A DNA stretch of 64,000 bases, taken from positions 3,867-67,866 of the forward strand of contig JANRKQ010000219.1 in the NCBI GenBank assembly GCA_033763395.1. Direction: 5' to 3'. The notes under the pieces were generated by a model that worked only from the letters and a program-made list of their open reading frames with translations, did not search any database and was not told the origin of the DNA. The first letter of the stretch is position 1. Each line of letters begins with the position of its first letter. Shown here in pieces: positions 35,412-44,666 of this stretch. The DNA is from Xiheimicrobium sp033763395. Lineage in GTDB: Bacteria; Myxococcota; Myxococcia; Myxococcales; Myxococcaceae. Made by a program: the position numbers and the translations under genes.

Positions 35412-35789
35412 ATGCGAACGCCCTCCATTCTCCGCCTCAAGTGGAGCGTTCAGGCTCTCGCGCAGGATGCTGCAACCCAGGTCACGCTCTTTCCTCGATT
35501 CGTCTCGGTACCCGACGAGCTGGTTCTGGAGTTCGACGAGCATCTCCGGGCCGCGCCCCGCTCAGGTCTTTCACCCGATGCAGCGCTCGCTCTCGACGCG
35601 CTCGCGCAAGTCATTGACCGGCACTCTGGTGAGGGAAGCGCACCAGCATGGACGCCAGAGGGTCTGCAAACGCATGAAGCATGGAGAGCGATCAGAACGG
35701 CTGCCCTGCGAGTTCTTGCGACCGCAGGCTGGGGCACCGAAGCGCCGCCAGCGAATCGCGGTGACGTCTTCGTAGGAGCTGACGAGTGA
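35412..35789 (+). CDS. Small unrecognised soluble protein
   Basis: A 125-residue protein without signal peptide: MRTPSILRLKWSVQALAQDA, then FPRFVSVPDELVLEFDEHLR, a helical middle, and a C-terminus with WRAIRTAALRVLATAGWGTE. Acidic and tryptophan-containing; it looks like a real folded protein, but I recognise no family. The ATG at 35412 has no Shine-Dalgarno; TAGAGT lies seven bases before it, which fits a leaderless transcript. It stands alone between the IS5 remnant and the convergent receptor gene. Confidence 0.6.
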   Translation: MRTPSILRLKWSVQALAQDAATQVTLFPRFVSVPDELVLEFDEHLRAAPRSGLSPDAALALDALAQVIDRHSGEGSAPAWTPEGLQTHEAWRAIRTAALRVLATAGWGTEAPPANRGDVFVGADE

Positions 35790-35803
35790 GGGCGTGAGAG
35801 CCG

Positions 35804-38053
35804 TCAAGGCCACTGCACGCGGACGCCGGCCTGTACCGCCAGCGGCGCCAATGGCCGCGCACCGAACGGCCTGCGCGCCACCACCACCTGCTGGTTCGTC
35901 AGGTTCATGCCCTGCGCGTAGAACTGAAACGCGCCCACCCGATAGCTCGCCGTCGCGTCCAGCAGCACCCGCCCCGGCACCGTCGGCTGGCCCATTCCAT
36001 CACCCGCCTCTTCCACGAAGCCGCTCGAGTACTCCGCGCCCACCGACAGCGACAACGCCTCGCGGTTCACGATCAACCGTGCCGAGCCCTGGTGCATCGG
36101 CACGTACGGAATCAGATCGCCCGCGCGCACCACGCCCCAGATCGGGTTCGACGACGTGAAGTCCGACGAGAACCGCGCGCTCGTCAGCGTGTACGTCACC
36201 TGCGGTACCAGCTCGACGTTCGCCGGGAGAGGAATCACCACCGACGCCAGCGCCTCGAGCCCCACGATCCGCGCCGCGCCGCCGTTGAACTGCCGGTTGA
36301 GCGCATCGTCCACGCAGCCGGTGCTCCCGGTGCACTCGCCGGTGATGTTCGAGTACTCGCTCCAGAAGCCCACCAGCTCGAGCCGACGCCGCCGCGACGG
36401 CGCCCGCACGCCCAGCTCGCCATGGAGCGCCCGCTCCGGTCGCACGTCGACGGCCTGCCCCGGCGTCACTGGACTGAAGCCCTGGTGCACGCCTCCGAAC
36501 ACGTTGAGCCCATGCGGCAACGCCACCACCGCGCCCGCGCCCAACAGCGGCACCGCCTGCAACGACCGCGTCTGCCGGCCGGCCAGATCGTCCGCGAACA
36601 CCGTGTCGATCAGCTCCACCCGCAGCCCAGGCGAGAGCAGGAACCGCCCCCACGTCATCGTGTCGTGCAGGTGCAGCGCTCCGGCCCGCGAGAGCCCCCG
36701 GTTCAGCGCGTCCTGCGCCACCGGCAGCGCGTCGCGCTCGAGCGCTCCATTCACCACCGCGTAGCCCGTCGCCGTATGGTTGCGACGGATCTCGTCGTGG
36801 TGAAACCGCAGCCCGGCCTCCAGCTCGTGGGCGATGGGCCCCGTCGTCGCCTTCGCCACGCCCTCGACCTGCACGCCCTGGCTCACGAACGTGCGCGCGT
36901 TGTTCAGCACGATCAACGACTCGTCGAGGCTGCTCGACTCCACCTCGCCCCGGAGCACGCCCAGGTACTGCCCATCGAGCCCGCCCCGCACCGGCTGTAC
37001 CAACAGCTCGTAGAGCCCCGGTCCACGACGGAACCGATCGAGCCGGTTCCACGCCCGGAACAACGAGTGCCGGTACGCCGTCGCCGAGACCGTGAGCCAC
37101 GACGCCGGCTGCGCGCTCCAGCGGCCCGTCACCGACAGCCGGTTCCACTGCATGCGGTCGAGCGCCGTCGTCGCGTAGCGCCGCACCGGGTTGGCCTCGA
37201 AGTCTTCCTGCGACAAGCCAAGGTACGTCTCGCGGCTGTCCTCGAGCGCCAGCGTCGCCTTCACCTCGACCTGCTGCTTCCACGCGTCGCCAGGTGAGAA
37301 GCGCCCCTTCAACATGAACTCGCCGCGCTCGAAGCCCGTGTTGCCTCCACGGTCGAGCACCTTGAAGCCGTCGTCGCGCAGGAACGCGCCCTCGGCCAGC
37401 AGGCCCCACTTCTCCGTGCCCACCGCCGCCACCCCGTGCACGCGCGCCTGGAACCGGCTCCCTCCGGCGACATCGAGCTTGAACAGGTTCTCCTTCGGCA
37501 CCTCGCGCGTGCGCAGGTTGATCGCTCCGCCGATCGTCTGCGGGCCGAACCGGATCGCCGCCGGGCCCTTGTAGACTTCGAGCCCCACCATGCGCGTGAC
37601 GAGCGGGAAGTAGTACGCCGCCGGCGCGGAGTACGGCGCCGGAGCGAACAGCACACCGTCCTCCATGAGCGTCACCTTCGAGCTCCGGTCGGGGTTGACG
37701 CCCCGCAGGCCGATGTTCGGCCGCAGCCCCAGCCCGTCCTCCTCGCGGAAGTAGACGCCCGGCACCTCACCGAGCACGCGGTGAATGTCGTTGAGCTCGC
37801 GGCGCTCGAGATCCTCCTCGGTCAACGTCACCGCGCTGCCGGTGATCCGCCGCACGTCGGGTCCGCGCTGGCCGGTCACCTTCGTCGTGAAGCGCGAGCC
37901 CGCGTCGGGCACCGCCTCGATTGGCTCGACCTCGACTTCCCAGTAGCCACCGTCGACGTCGGCCTGCGCCACCACGAAGCGACGGCGCTCGCGCGGCGCG
38001 AGCATCGGCGTCTGCGAAGCGACCATCGACACCAGCACCGCGCAGAGCATCAC
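35804..38053 (-). CDS. TonB-dependent outer-membrane receptor, FecA-like
   Basis: The 749-residue protein has a signal peptide (MMLCAVLVSMVASQ). The N-terminal plug domain at about 75-190 carries VLGEVPGVYFREEDGLGLRP, IGLRGVNPDRSSKVTLMEDG and GLEVYKGPAAIRFGPQTIGG. The beta-barrel continues to the C-terminus with a TonB-dependent-receptor-type end (GVRVQWP). The plug sequence is closest in style to FecA-type iron/citrate receptors. It is the last gene of a four-gene operon with an imelysin and an HTTM protein, so uptake of iron complexes is the likely role. The substrate is not determinable from sequence alone. The start lies one base after the HTTM stop. Confidence 0.85.
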   Translation of the reverse strand: MMLCAVLVSMVASQTPMLAPRERRRFVVAQADVDGGYWEVEVEPIEAVPDAGSRFTTKVTGQRGPDVRRITGSAVTLTEEDLERRELNDIHRVLGEVPGVYFREEDGLGLRPNIGLRGVNPDRSSKVTLMEDGVLFAPAPYSAPAAYYFPLVTRMVGLEVYKGPAAIRFGPQTIGGAINLRTREVPKENLFKLDVAGGSRFQARVHGVAAVGTEKWGLLAEGAFLRDDGFKVLDRGGNTGFERGEFMLKGRFSPGDAWKQQVEVKATLALEDSRETYLGLSQEDFEANPVRRYATTALDRMQWNRLSVTGRWSAQPASWLTVSATAYRHSLFRAWNRLDRFRRGPGLYELLVQPVRGGLDGQYLGVLRGEVESSSLDESLIVLNNARTFVSQGVQVEGVAKATTGPIAHELEAGLRFHHDEIRRNHTATGYAVVNGALERDALPVAQDALNRGLSRAGALHLHDTMTWGRFLLSPGLRVELIDTVFADDLAGRQTRSLQAVPLLGAGAVVALPHGLNVFGGVHQGFSPVTPGQAVDVRPERALHGELGVRAPSRRRRLELVGFWSEYSNITGECTGSTGCVDDALNRQFNGGAARIVGLEALASVVIPLPANVELVPQVTYTLTSARFSSDFTSSNPIWGVVRAGDLIPYVPMHQGSARLIVNREALSLSVGAEYSSGFVEEAGDGMGQPTVPGRVLLDATASYRVGAFQFYAQGMNLTNQQVVVARRPFGARPLAPLAVQAGVRVQWP

Positions 38054-38054
38054 G

Positions 38055-39371
38055 TCACCTCACCGCCACCGGCTGCGGCAAAGGCGCCCGCCTGGGAGAC
38101 CCATTCAGCGCCGCACGAAGATCGCTCCCCTCGAGCGTGAGCAGATCGACGTCAGGCCGGAACAGCAGCACCGGCGCCCGCCCATTGAGCGACACCTTCG
38201 CGTCCACGAAGACCTCGACCGGCCGGCCGAGCTTGCGCTCCAGCTCTCGCCCGACGTGCCGACCGAGTTGAACGATCAAGTCCGGCTGCCCGCTCATCTC
38301 GTTCGCCTGCCGCGCCGTCAGCACGTCTCGCGGGTCGATCTGCCATTCGCGAGGTTCACCCTTCGCCCGCACCCGGTAGCTCACCGCGCCGTTCTTCTCG
38401 CGCAGCATCACCTTCCACGACCAGCGCATGCCCTGCTCGTCCCACAGCACGTCGTCACCCAGCAGGTGCGAGCGCAGCGGGAAGAGCGCCTGGAAGGCCA
38501 CGTACAAATTGAGCCCCATCGCCAGCACTGCTCCGAGGGGACGCTCCGACGGGCTGGCCGCACCCCACCGCCACCCGAGCCGTCGCGGCCACGAGGGCTC
38601 GAAGAACAGCGTCGCGTTCAGCGTCATGAGGAACGGGAAGATGCCGATGTCGAACAGCGCGTGCGTCGCGCCGTGAAAGCCCAGCACCGCCACCAGCGCG
38701 AACGGCCGCGTCCGCCGCGCCGAGAGCCAGAACGGAATCGTCAGATCGTACAGGCACGCCGCCCAGCTCCCCACGAGCGGCGCGAACGGCAGCGCGAGCA
38801 GCGGTCCCAGCACCGGGAGCCCCCGGTTCGCCGCGAACCACGTCTCGAGCGGCTGCCCGTGCAAGAGCCAGTCGGTGTTCACCTTCGCCAGCCCTGCGTG
38901 CACGTAGACGACGCCGACCTGGAACCGCAGCAGCCACAACGCCCAGCGAGGAACCGCGGCGCCCTCGAGCGGGAGGAGCGTCAGCAATGCGCCCAGCAGG
39001 AACGCGAGGTAGTCGTGGTTCAGGTAGTTGGTGACGTCGTAGAGCTTGAGCCAGCCGAAGCACGCGAGGAAGACGAGTCCCCCCAGGCGCCGCGCCGCTC
39101 CGGAGCCGAAGCCAAGCCCCAGCGCGCCCATCGCCCCGACCGCCAGCGCCCACGGCACCAGCGACTTCGGCATCACCGGTATGAACGAGAACGCCTCGTA
39201 TTCGAAGCGGAACGTCGGCTCGAGGAACAGCGGGCCAGTCCACCCCGTGAGGTGGAGCCGAACGAGGGCGCCAGCGAGGAGCAGCCCGAAGAGCGCGCGG
39301 TACACCCGCACCGAAGCGCCGTCTTCCGACGTGCCGGCCCAGCCCGCGAGCTGCTCCCACCTGGCGCGCAT
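38055..39371 (-). CDS. HTTM-domain membrane protein (vitamin-K-dependent carboxylase-like)
   Basis: A 438-residue inner-membrane protein with several helices in its first 310 residues (VYRALFGLLLAGALVRLHLT, YLAFLLGALLTLLPLEGAAV, FQVGVVYVHAGLAKVNTDWL). The last of these is the signature of the HTTM family, which contains vertebrate gamma-glutamyl carboxylase. A soluble C-terminal domain of about 120 residues has the expected WSWKVMLREKNGAVSYRVRA. The substrate of bacterial HTTM proteins is unknown; genes for them often sit with imelysin-type iron-uptake genes, as here. Its ATG overlaps the upstream stop by one base (TGATG). Confidence 0.85.
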   Translation of the reverse strand: MRARWEQLAGWAGTSEDGASVRVYRALFGLLLAGALVRLHLTGWTGPLFLEPTFRFEYEAFSFIPVMPKSLVPWALAVGAMGALGLGFGSGAARRLGGLVFLACFGWLKLYDVTNYLNHDYLAFLLGALLTLLPLEGAAVPRWALWLLRFQVGVVYVHAGLAKVNTDWLLHGQPLETWFAANRGLPVLGPLLALPFAPLVGSWAACLYDLTIPFWLSARRTRPFALVAVLGFHGATHALFDIGIFPFLMTLNATLFFEPSWPRRLGWRWGAASPSERPLGAVLAMGLNLYVAFQALFPLRSHLLGDDVLWDEQGMRWSWKVMLREKNGAVSYRVRAKGEPREWQIDPRDVLTARQANEMSGQPDLIVQLGRHVGRELERKLGRPVEVFVDAKVSLNGRAPVLLFRPDVDLLTLEGSDLRAALNGSPRRAPLPQPVAVR

Positions 39372-40486
39372 CAGTAGTTGGTCCGGAAGCGCACCATCTC
39401 GTCGGCGGTGAAGCCGTAGATGGTCTGCAGCTGCGTGTTCGCCGCGAGGACCCCGTCGACGTCCGGCGGCACCATCGTGAGCAACTGGAACGCCGTCGCG
39501 CCCGACAGCGAGGGGACCTTCATCGCCGTCACGACCTGATCGATCTGCGCGTCGGTGATGCGCCGGCTCGCCTGAGGCACGGCCTTGAGGCCGAGGAAGA
39601 ACGACGCGCCCTCACCGAGGTCGTGCATCGCCGAGGCCTTCTTCGTCACGTCGGCCATCGGGTCCTGCAGCTTCGTGGCCGCCGAGTTGACGTAGTAGAC
39701 GACGGTCGCCGCGAGCACCTTCTCCCACTCGATCTTGATGGTCTCGAGCGCTGCCGTCCGCTCCGCGCTGCAGTCCGCCGACCCAGCCGCCGCGCGCGCG
39801 CGCACGAAGGCATCTCGCAGCGTCGTGTACTGGCCCGCCTGGCCCTGCGGCGTGCGGCGCTTGGCGTACTTCGCCATCAGCTCGTCGCGGCCCGGCGCGG
39901 TGGTGTCGTTCTGCGGGAAGTTCGGCGTCGCGCCGTACAGCGCGAGGATCTGGTCGATGGACTCGGGCGTCGTGGCGGTGGGCATGCGCTTCACCGCCTC
40001 GGCGTAGAAGAGCGCGCCGTAGAGCCCCTTGTCGATCACCTGGCGCAGATCCACGCCGCGCTCGCTGAAGATCCACTGGTTGGTGCCGGTGCCGTAGAGG
40101 CCGCCGCCCATCGGCGGATCCATCGGCGTCCACACACGGCCCTGCGAGGCGAGGAACGCGGTGAAGGTGTCGTTCACCACTGGCTGGAAAGCCGCGGCGG
40201 TCAGGCTCGCGAGCGACGGCGTGCCGGCGGTGTTGAGCTCGTCGAGCTGCGTGCGGGTGACGGTGACGCCGGCGTCCAGCTCCGCCGCGCGCATCGGCGC
40301 GTTGAGGGCGTTGAGCTTGCCGAGCAGGCTGATCTCAGCCGCTGCGTTCGTCGCGAAGCCCGCGTCGGGGTACGCGCCACTGAGCGTGGCGATGCAGCCG
40401 CTGGTGCCGCCCCCGTCGGGGCGCATGTCCATCGGGCCGCAGGCGGTGACGGCGAGGACGAACAGACTCAAGAGGACTCGGTACAT
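39371..40486 (-). CDS. Lipoprotein of the imelysin operon, possibly DUF4856-like
   Basis: A 371-residue lipoprotein (signal MYRVLLSLFVLAVTAC, Cys16), then a Gly/Asp linker and a mostly helical body. Notable stretches are GTNQWIFSERGVDLRQVIDK GLYGALFYAEAV, and a cysteine pair (GCIATL and ADCSAE). The arrangement imelysin, this protein, HTTM, TonB receptor resembles clusters in which the second gene is annotated DUF4856; the KGLYGALFYAEAV segment fits what I recall of that family, but only loosely. Its role is probably on the outer membrane beside the receptor. The start lies 37 bases after the imelysin stop. Confidence 0.65.
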   Translation of the reverse strand: MYRVLLSLFVLAVTACGPMDMRPDGGGTSGCIATLSGAYPDAGFATNAAAEISLLGKLNALNAPMRAAELDAGVTVTRTQLDELNTAGTPSLASLTAAAFQPVVNDTFTAFLASQGRVWTPMDPPMGGGLYGTGTNQWIFSERGVDLRQVIDKGLYGALFYAEAVKRMPTATTPESIDQILALYGATPNFPQNDTTAPGRDELMAKYAKRRTPQGQAGQYTTLRDAFVRARAAAGSADCSAERTAALETIKIEWEKVLAATVVYYVNSAATKLQDPMADVTKKASAMHDLGEGASFFLGLKAVPQASRRITDAQIDQVVTAMKVPSLSGATAFQLLTMVPPDVDGVLAANTQLQTIYGFTADEMVRFRTNY

Positions 40487-40523
40487 GGTGGGTCTCGAAG
40501 CTGCGGGTTGGCCCTTCGGAGCG

Positions 40524-41726
40524 TCAGTCGTTGTCGCCGGCCCCCTCCTTCGGGACCTTGAGCGACAGCGTGGTGACGAACTGCGACTTGAAGAGATCGG
40601 TGTACGCCTTGACGGCCGCGTGGAGCGCCTGCAACCCGTCGAGGTCTTCCGTGGCGGCCGTCGACACTGGGCGCTCGAACGCCCGCGCGGCTGCGAGGGC
40701 GGTGTCGAGCTTCTGGAGCATCTCGTCCTTCAGCGCTCCCGCTCCGCGCTCGACGAGCAGATCGTCGAAGGACACGGCGTTGCTGGAGGTGTCGAACGAG
40801 CCAGTGAAGACGGCCCGCGCCATCACCAGGTTCTCCACGATGGCTTTCGTCGACAGCGCGGCCCGCGGAGACTCGGCCAGCGCCGGGCACGACTGCGCCA
40901 TGCACGCGGGCGTGATGCCCGCCGGAGCCCCCAGCTTGTAGTCCTTCACCCAGCGGTCCACGTAGAAGAGGCCCGCGTAGACGTCGTCGAGGCCGTCTTT
41001 GGGCGTGCGCCAGAGCGAGCCCATCGAGCCGGCCTGCTTGAGCTTGTCGCCGAAGCCGCCCGCGGCGCTCCACCCGTCACGCGCACGCCGGGCCGTCGCC
41101 TCGAGGTGCCGGGCCACACCGAGCGCCCAGGCCTTGCGCCGCGCCTGGAGCGTGGGGGACGCCGCCAGGGCCGCCCAGCTGCCGTTGGTGTTGATGGTGG
41201 CGTTCGCCGGGCAGGAGTTCGAGGACGACTGGTTGAAGAGCAGCTCTTCGAGCACCACCAGGCCCTTCGAGGTGACGAGGGCCGTCGCGAAGTACGCGTC
41301 GTCGGGCGCGGTGTTGGCCGCCAGCGCGGTGTCGACCCGGCAGAGGTTCGTCGTCGGCCAGGAGTAGATCTCGTCTCGCAGCCCCTCTCCTGCCGTCACC
41401 TGCGTCGCTGCGCCGAGCGGCCCGAGCTGCAGCACCTCGACGCGCTGCCAGGTGACGAACGCCTTCTCGAACGCCGCCTTCGCCGCGGTGAGCGCCTGCC
41501 CGTCCGCGCCCGCAGCCGCCTGGGCCCACCCGTCCACCGCGCCGCGCAGCGCCGCGAAGTCCGTGACGGCCTGCTCGAGCGCCGGCCGAGCCAGGGCCGA
41601 GTCGAAGGTCTCGAGCGCCTGCCGCTGGAGCTGGTCTCCGCCCGGGTTCGGCGTCGGACCTGGCGCGGGGCTGGTACAGGCGAGGGCCATCACCATGCTG
41701 ATGTTGAGAACAATTCGCAATTGCAC
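40524..41726 (-). CDS. Imelysin-family lipoprotein
   Basis: About 400 residues, helical, with segments typical of imelysins: FEKAFVTWQRVEVLQLGPLG, GEGLRDEIYSWPTTNLCRVD, SKGLVVLEELLFNQ and VENLVMARAVFTGSFDTSSN. The signal ends in MVMALAC. I place the start at GTG 41726, which gives a 16-residue lipoprotein signal; ATG 41756 is possible but adds acidic residues before it. Imelysins bind iron or haem at the envelope. The family motif GxHxxE is not intact: the corresponding place reads GLVVLEELLF, with His replaced. It is the first gene of a four-gene minus-strand operon, divergent from the mmsA operon. Confidence 0.8.
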   Translation of the reverse strand: MQLRIVLNISMVMALACTSPAPGPTPNPGGDQLQRQALETFDSALARPALEQAVTDFAALRGAVDGWAQAAAGADGQALTAAKAAFEKAFVTWQRVEVLQLGPLGAATQVTAGEGLRDEIYSWPTTNLCRVDTALAANTAPDDAYFATALVTSKGLVVLEELLFNQSSSNSCPANATINTNGSWAALAASPTLQARRKAWALGVARHLEATARRARDGWSAAGGFGDKLKQAGSMGSLWRTPKDGLDDVYAGLFYVDRWVKDYKLGAPAGITPACMAQSCPALAESPRAALSTKAIVENLVMARAVFTGSFDTSSNAVSFDDLLVERGAGALKDEMLQKLDTALAAARAFERPVSTAATEDLDGLQALHAAVKAYTDLFKSQFVTTLSLKVPKEGAGDND

Positions 41727-41893
41727 GAACCGACAGATACCGTCTTCGGAAGCCATCGGGCGATGAAAAAAACTCCGCCGACGGTGAGTCGGGCTTCTCT
41801 GCAAATCCTGCGGCGCGGAGCCCCCATGACGCCGGGCGTCGACGGAGCGCCCTCCTGCTCGCAGGGAGGACCATGTAGGGTGCCCGCCCCCGC

Positions 41894-43372
41894 ATGCACC
41901 CCTACCAGCGCATTCACTCCGGCAGCCGCGTCGTGCCCCACCTCGTCAAGGGCCAGTGGCGCTTCGAGAAGGGCCCCCACACCGTCACGAGCCCCTACAC
42001 CGGGCAGCTGATGCTCGAGCTCAAGGGCGCCGACCGCGCGCTCGTCGACGAGGCGATCGCGGGGGCCTCCGCCGGCGCGAAGGAGTGGGCGCAGGTGCCT
42101 ATCAAGGAGCGCACACGCGTGCTCTTCCAGGTGCGCGCCAACATCCTCGAGCGGATGGACGAGCTGCGGGCCACCATCTCGTACGAGTCGGGCAAGACGC
42201 TCGCCGAGGCCGAGGCCGGGGTGATGAAGGGCGTCGAGGTGCTCGAGTTCGCGCTCTCGCTGCAGAACCTCGATCAAGGCGGGAAGATGGAGGTCTCGCG
42301 CGGCGTGCACTGCGAGGTGCGCCGCGTGCCCCTGGGCGTCGTGGCCGGCATCACGCCGTTCAACTTCCCCGCGATGGTGCCGATGTGGATGATGCCTATC
42401 GCGCTCGCCCTCGGGAACGCCTTCGTCTGGAAGCCGTCGGAGAAGGTGCCGATGACGTCGCAGGTGCTCGGTGAGTGCTTCACGAAGGCGGGGCTGCCAC
42501 CGGGCGTGCTGACCATCGTGCAGGGCGGCGTCGACGCGGTGAACGCGATCATCGATCACCCCGAGGTGCGCGCGGTGGGCTTCGTGGGCTCCACGCCGGT
42601 CGCGAAGGCCGTCTACACGCGCACGACGGGCCTCGGGAAGCGCGCGCTGTGTCTGGGCGGCGCGAAGAACCACATCATCTTGATGCCTGACGCCGATCCC
42701 GACATCGCCGCGGCTGGCATCGCCGACTCGTTCACCGGCTGCGCGGGCCAGCGCTGCATGGCGGCCTCGGTGGTGCTCGCCGTAGGCAAGGTCGACGGCA
42801 TTCTCGCGAAGGTGGCCGAGCGCGCCGCGGCGCACCGCGTGGGCGAGACGATGGGCGCCATCATCACGCGCCAGCAGGTCGAGTTCCTCAAAGACGCCAT
42901 CGCGCGCAGCGTCAAGGACGGGAGCAAGCCGCTGGTCGACGGGCGCACGGTCACGCCGCTCCCCGGCTACGAGAACGGCAACTGGCTGGGCCCGACGATT
43001 CTCGACGGCGTGAAGCCGGGCAGCGAGGCGGCCACGAAGGAGCTCTTTGGCCCCGTCCTCTCGGTCATGCGCGTGGGCTCGCTCGACGAGGCGCTCGCCA
43101 TCGACGACGGCATCGACTTCGGCAACGCCACCAGCGTCTTCACCTCCTCCGGCGCCATCGCCGAAGAGGTCGCCCGCCGCGCGAACAGCGGGATGATCGG
43201 CATCAACATCGGCGTGCCGGTGCCGCGCGAGCCCTTCTCGTTCGGTGGCACCTACGAGTCGAAGTACGGCTCGGGCGACATCACCGGGCCCGCGTCGCTC
43301 GCCTTCTGGACCGACCTCAAGAAGGTCACCAGCAAGTGGACGATGCCCAAAGACCTCAACTGGATGAGCTGA
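41894..43372 (+). CDS. mmsA: CoA-acylating methylmalonate/malonate-semialdehyde dehydrogenase
   Basis: A 492-residue aldehyde dehydrogenase of the MmsA group: the N-terminus places a substrate at HLVKGQWRF; the NAD site includes ITPFNFPAMVPMWMMPIALA; FVGSTPVAK and NHIILMPDAD are family landmarks; the catalytic Cys is at about 288 (GQRCMA). The enzyme oxidises (methyl)malonate semialdehyde with CoA to propionyl- or acetyl-CoA. Here it leads the URC-type operon, whose predicted product 3-hydroxypropionate becomes malonate semialdehyde, so conversion to acetyl-CoA is the likely step (inference). No Shine-Dalgarno is seen; TAGGGT lies 12 bases before the ATG. Confidence 0.9.
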   Translation: MHPYQRIHSGSRVVPHLVKGQWRFEKGPHTVTSPYTGQLMLELKGADRALVDEAIAGASAGAKEWAQVPIKERTRVLFQVRANILERMDELRATISYESGKTLAEAEAGVMKGVEVLEFALSLQNLDQGGKMEVSRGVHCEVRRVPLGVVAGITPFNFPAMVPMWMMPIALALGNAFVWKPSEKVPMTSQVLGECFTKAGLPPGVLTIVQGGVDAVNAIIDHPEVRAVGFVGSTPVAKAVYTRTTGLGKRALCLGGAKNHIILMPDADPDIAAAGIADSFTGCAGQRCMAASVVLAVGKVDGILAKVAERAAAHRVGETMGAIITRQQVEFLKDAIARSVKDGSKPLVDGRTVTPLPGYENGNWLGPTILDGVKPGSEAATKELFGPVLSVMRVGSLDEALAIDDGIDFGNATSVFTSSGAIAEEVARRANSGMIGINIGVPVPREPFSFGGTYESKYGSGDITGPASLAFWTDLKKVTSKWTMPKDLNWMS

Positions 43373-43394
43373 TTTCCCTCACCGGAACCCCCAC

Positions 43395-44666
43395 ATGGCC
43401 AACGCTTCGTCTCACCGGCTGCGCAAGAACCACATCGTCCTCACGTCACACCCGCACTTCATCTACGGCGACTCGCCCGAGGTGAAGTGGGGCTCGAAGG
43501 ATCCGCACGTACGCGGGCCCATCGTCGCGTCGTTCACCAACAAGCTGCACCGCAACGCCATCGGCTCACACTCGGGCAGCTACACGATCTACCGCGCGCT
43601 CGCGCTCGCCGCCGGCCAGATGGACCCCGATCACCGGCCCGACCTCACCAACACCGATCCCGTGACGCCGATCGGCCCCTTCCCGTCCTGGTACGACCCG
43701 GAGCGCATCGTCTCGCTCGATCCCTGGGGCCACCTCGTGCACCAGGCGTTCAAGAAAGAGCTCGCCTCCGGCATGGACGTGCGGCCCACCATCGCGGTGA
43801 CGCGCGCGCACCTGGTGATGACCGAGCTCGAGAACGCCATCAACCAGGGCCGCCTCTTCATCGACGGCAAGGTGGTGAAGACGAACAAGGACGTGGCGGT
43901 GACGAAGGCGGCCATCGAGCCCGTCTGGTACCTGCCCGGCGTGGCGAAGCGGTTCGGCATCGAAGAGATCCCGCTGCGCAAGGCGCTCTTCGAAGAGACC
44001 GGCGGAATGTTCCCCGAGCTCATCACCCGGCCCGATCTCAAGGTGATGCTGCCGCCCATCGGCTCGACCTCGGTCTACATCTTCGGCGACGAGAAGCTGA
44101 TCGGCCGCAACGACGTCGAGGTGACGGTGCGCGTGCATGACGAGTGCAACGGCTCCGACGTGTTCGGCAGCGACATCTGCACCTGCCGGCCGTACCTCGT
44201 GCACGGCATCGAGGAGTGCATCAAGACGGCCCAGAAGGGCGGCATCGGGTACATCGTCTACTTCCGCAAGGAAGGCCGCGCGCTCGGCGAGGTGACGAAG
44301 TTCCTCGTCTACAACGCGCGCAAGCGCCAGAAGGGCGGCGACTCGGCGGCCACGTACTTCCACCGCACCGAGTGCGTCGCGGGCGTGCAGGACATGCGCT
44401 TTCAGGAGCTCATGCCCGACGCGCTCAACTGGCTCGGCATCAAGCGCATCGACAACCTCATCTCGATGTCGAACATGAAGCACGACGCCATCGTCGGCAG
44501 CGGCATCAAGGTGGTGCGGCGCTACGAGATCCCGCCCGAGAAGATCCCCCAGGACGCCTCGGTCGAGATGGAGGCGAAGAAGGCTGCCGGGTACTTCAAC
44601 AAGACGACCGGCGTGAAGAAGAAGAAGGACCTCGTCAAGGTGAAGGGGCGAGCCCTCGATGAGTGA
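43395..44666 (+). CDS. URC1-type GTP cyclohydrolase II homologue (uracil catabolism)
   Basis: A 423-residue protein whose C-terminal half is a GTP cyclohydrolase II fold: HDECNGSDVFGSDICTC gives the zinc cysteines (about 251, 262, 264), and FRKEGRALGE (about 290-299) matches the RQEGRGIG loop of RibA. The N-terminal about 200 residues and the position before a DUF1688 gene are features of URC1 of the pyrimidine-degradation pathway of Lachancea and bacteria, not of riboflavin synthesis. URC1 is thought to open the pyrimidine ring of a uridine nucleotide. The ATG lies 22 bases after mmsA. Its end overlaps URC4 by eight bases. Confidence 0.88.
   Translation: MANASSHRLRKNHIVLTSHPHFIYGDSPEVKWGSKDPHVRGPIVASFTNKLHRNAIGSHSGSYTIYRALALAAGQMDPDHRPDLTNTDPVTPIGPFPSWYDPERIVSLDPWGHLVHQAFKKELASGMDVRPTIAVTRAHLVMTELENAINQGRLFIDGKVVKTNKDVAVTKAAIEPVWYLPGVAKRFGIEEIPLRKALFEETGGMFPELITRPDLKVMLPPIGSTSVYIFGDEKLIGRNDVEVTVRVHDECNGSDVFGSDICTCRPYLVHGIEECIKTAQKGGIGYIVYFRKEGRALGEVTKFLVYNARKRQKGGDSAATYFHRTECVAGVQDMRFQELMPDALNWLGIKRIDNLISMSNMKHDAIVGSGIKVVRRYEIPPEKIPQDASVEMEAKKAAGYFNKTTGVKKKKDLVKVKGRALDE

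Noticed and set aside
41705..41726. AT-rich near-palindrome (caattcgcaattg) as a Fur box for the imelysin operon
   Set aside because: It matches the Fur consensus at only about half the positions and lies inside the signal-peptide codons if the chosen start is right.
43395..44666. Riboflavin-synthesis GTP cyclohydrolase II (ribA)
   Set aside because: The protein has the long URC1-type N-terminus, no ribB/ribD/ribH neighbours, and sits next to DUF1688 in a pyrimidine operon.
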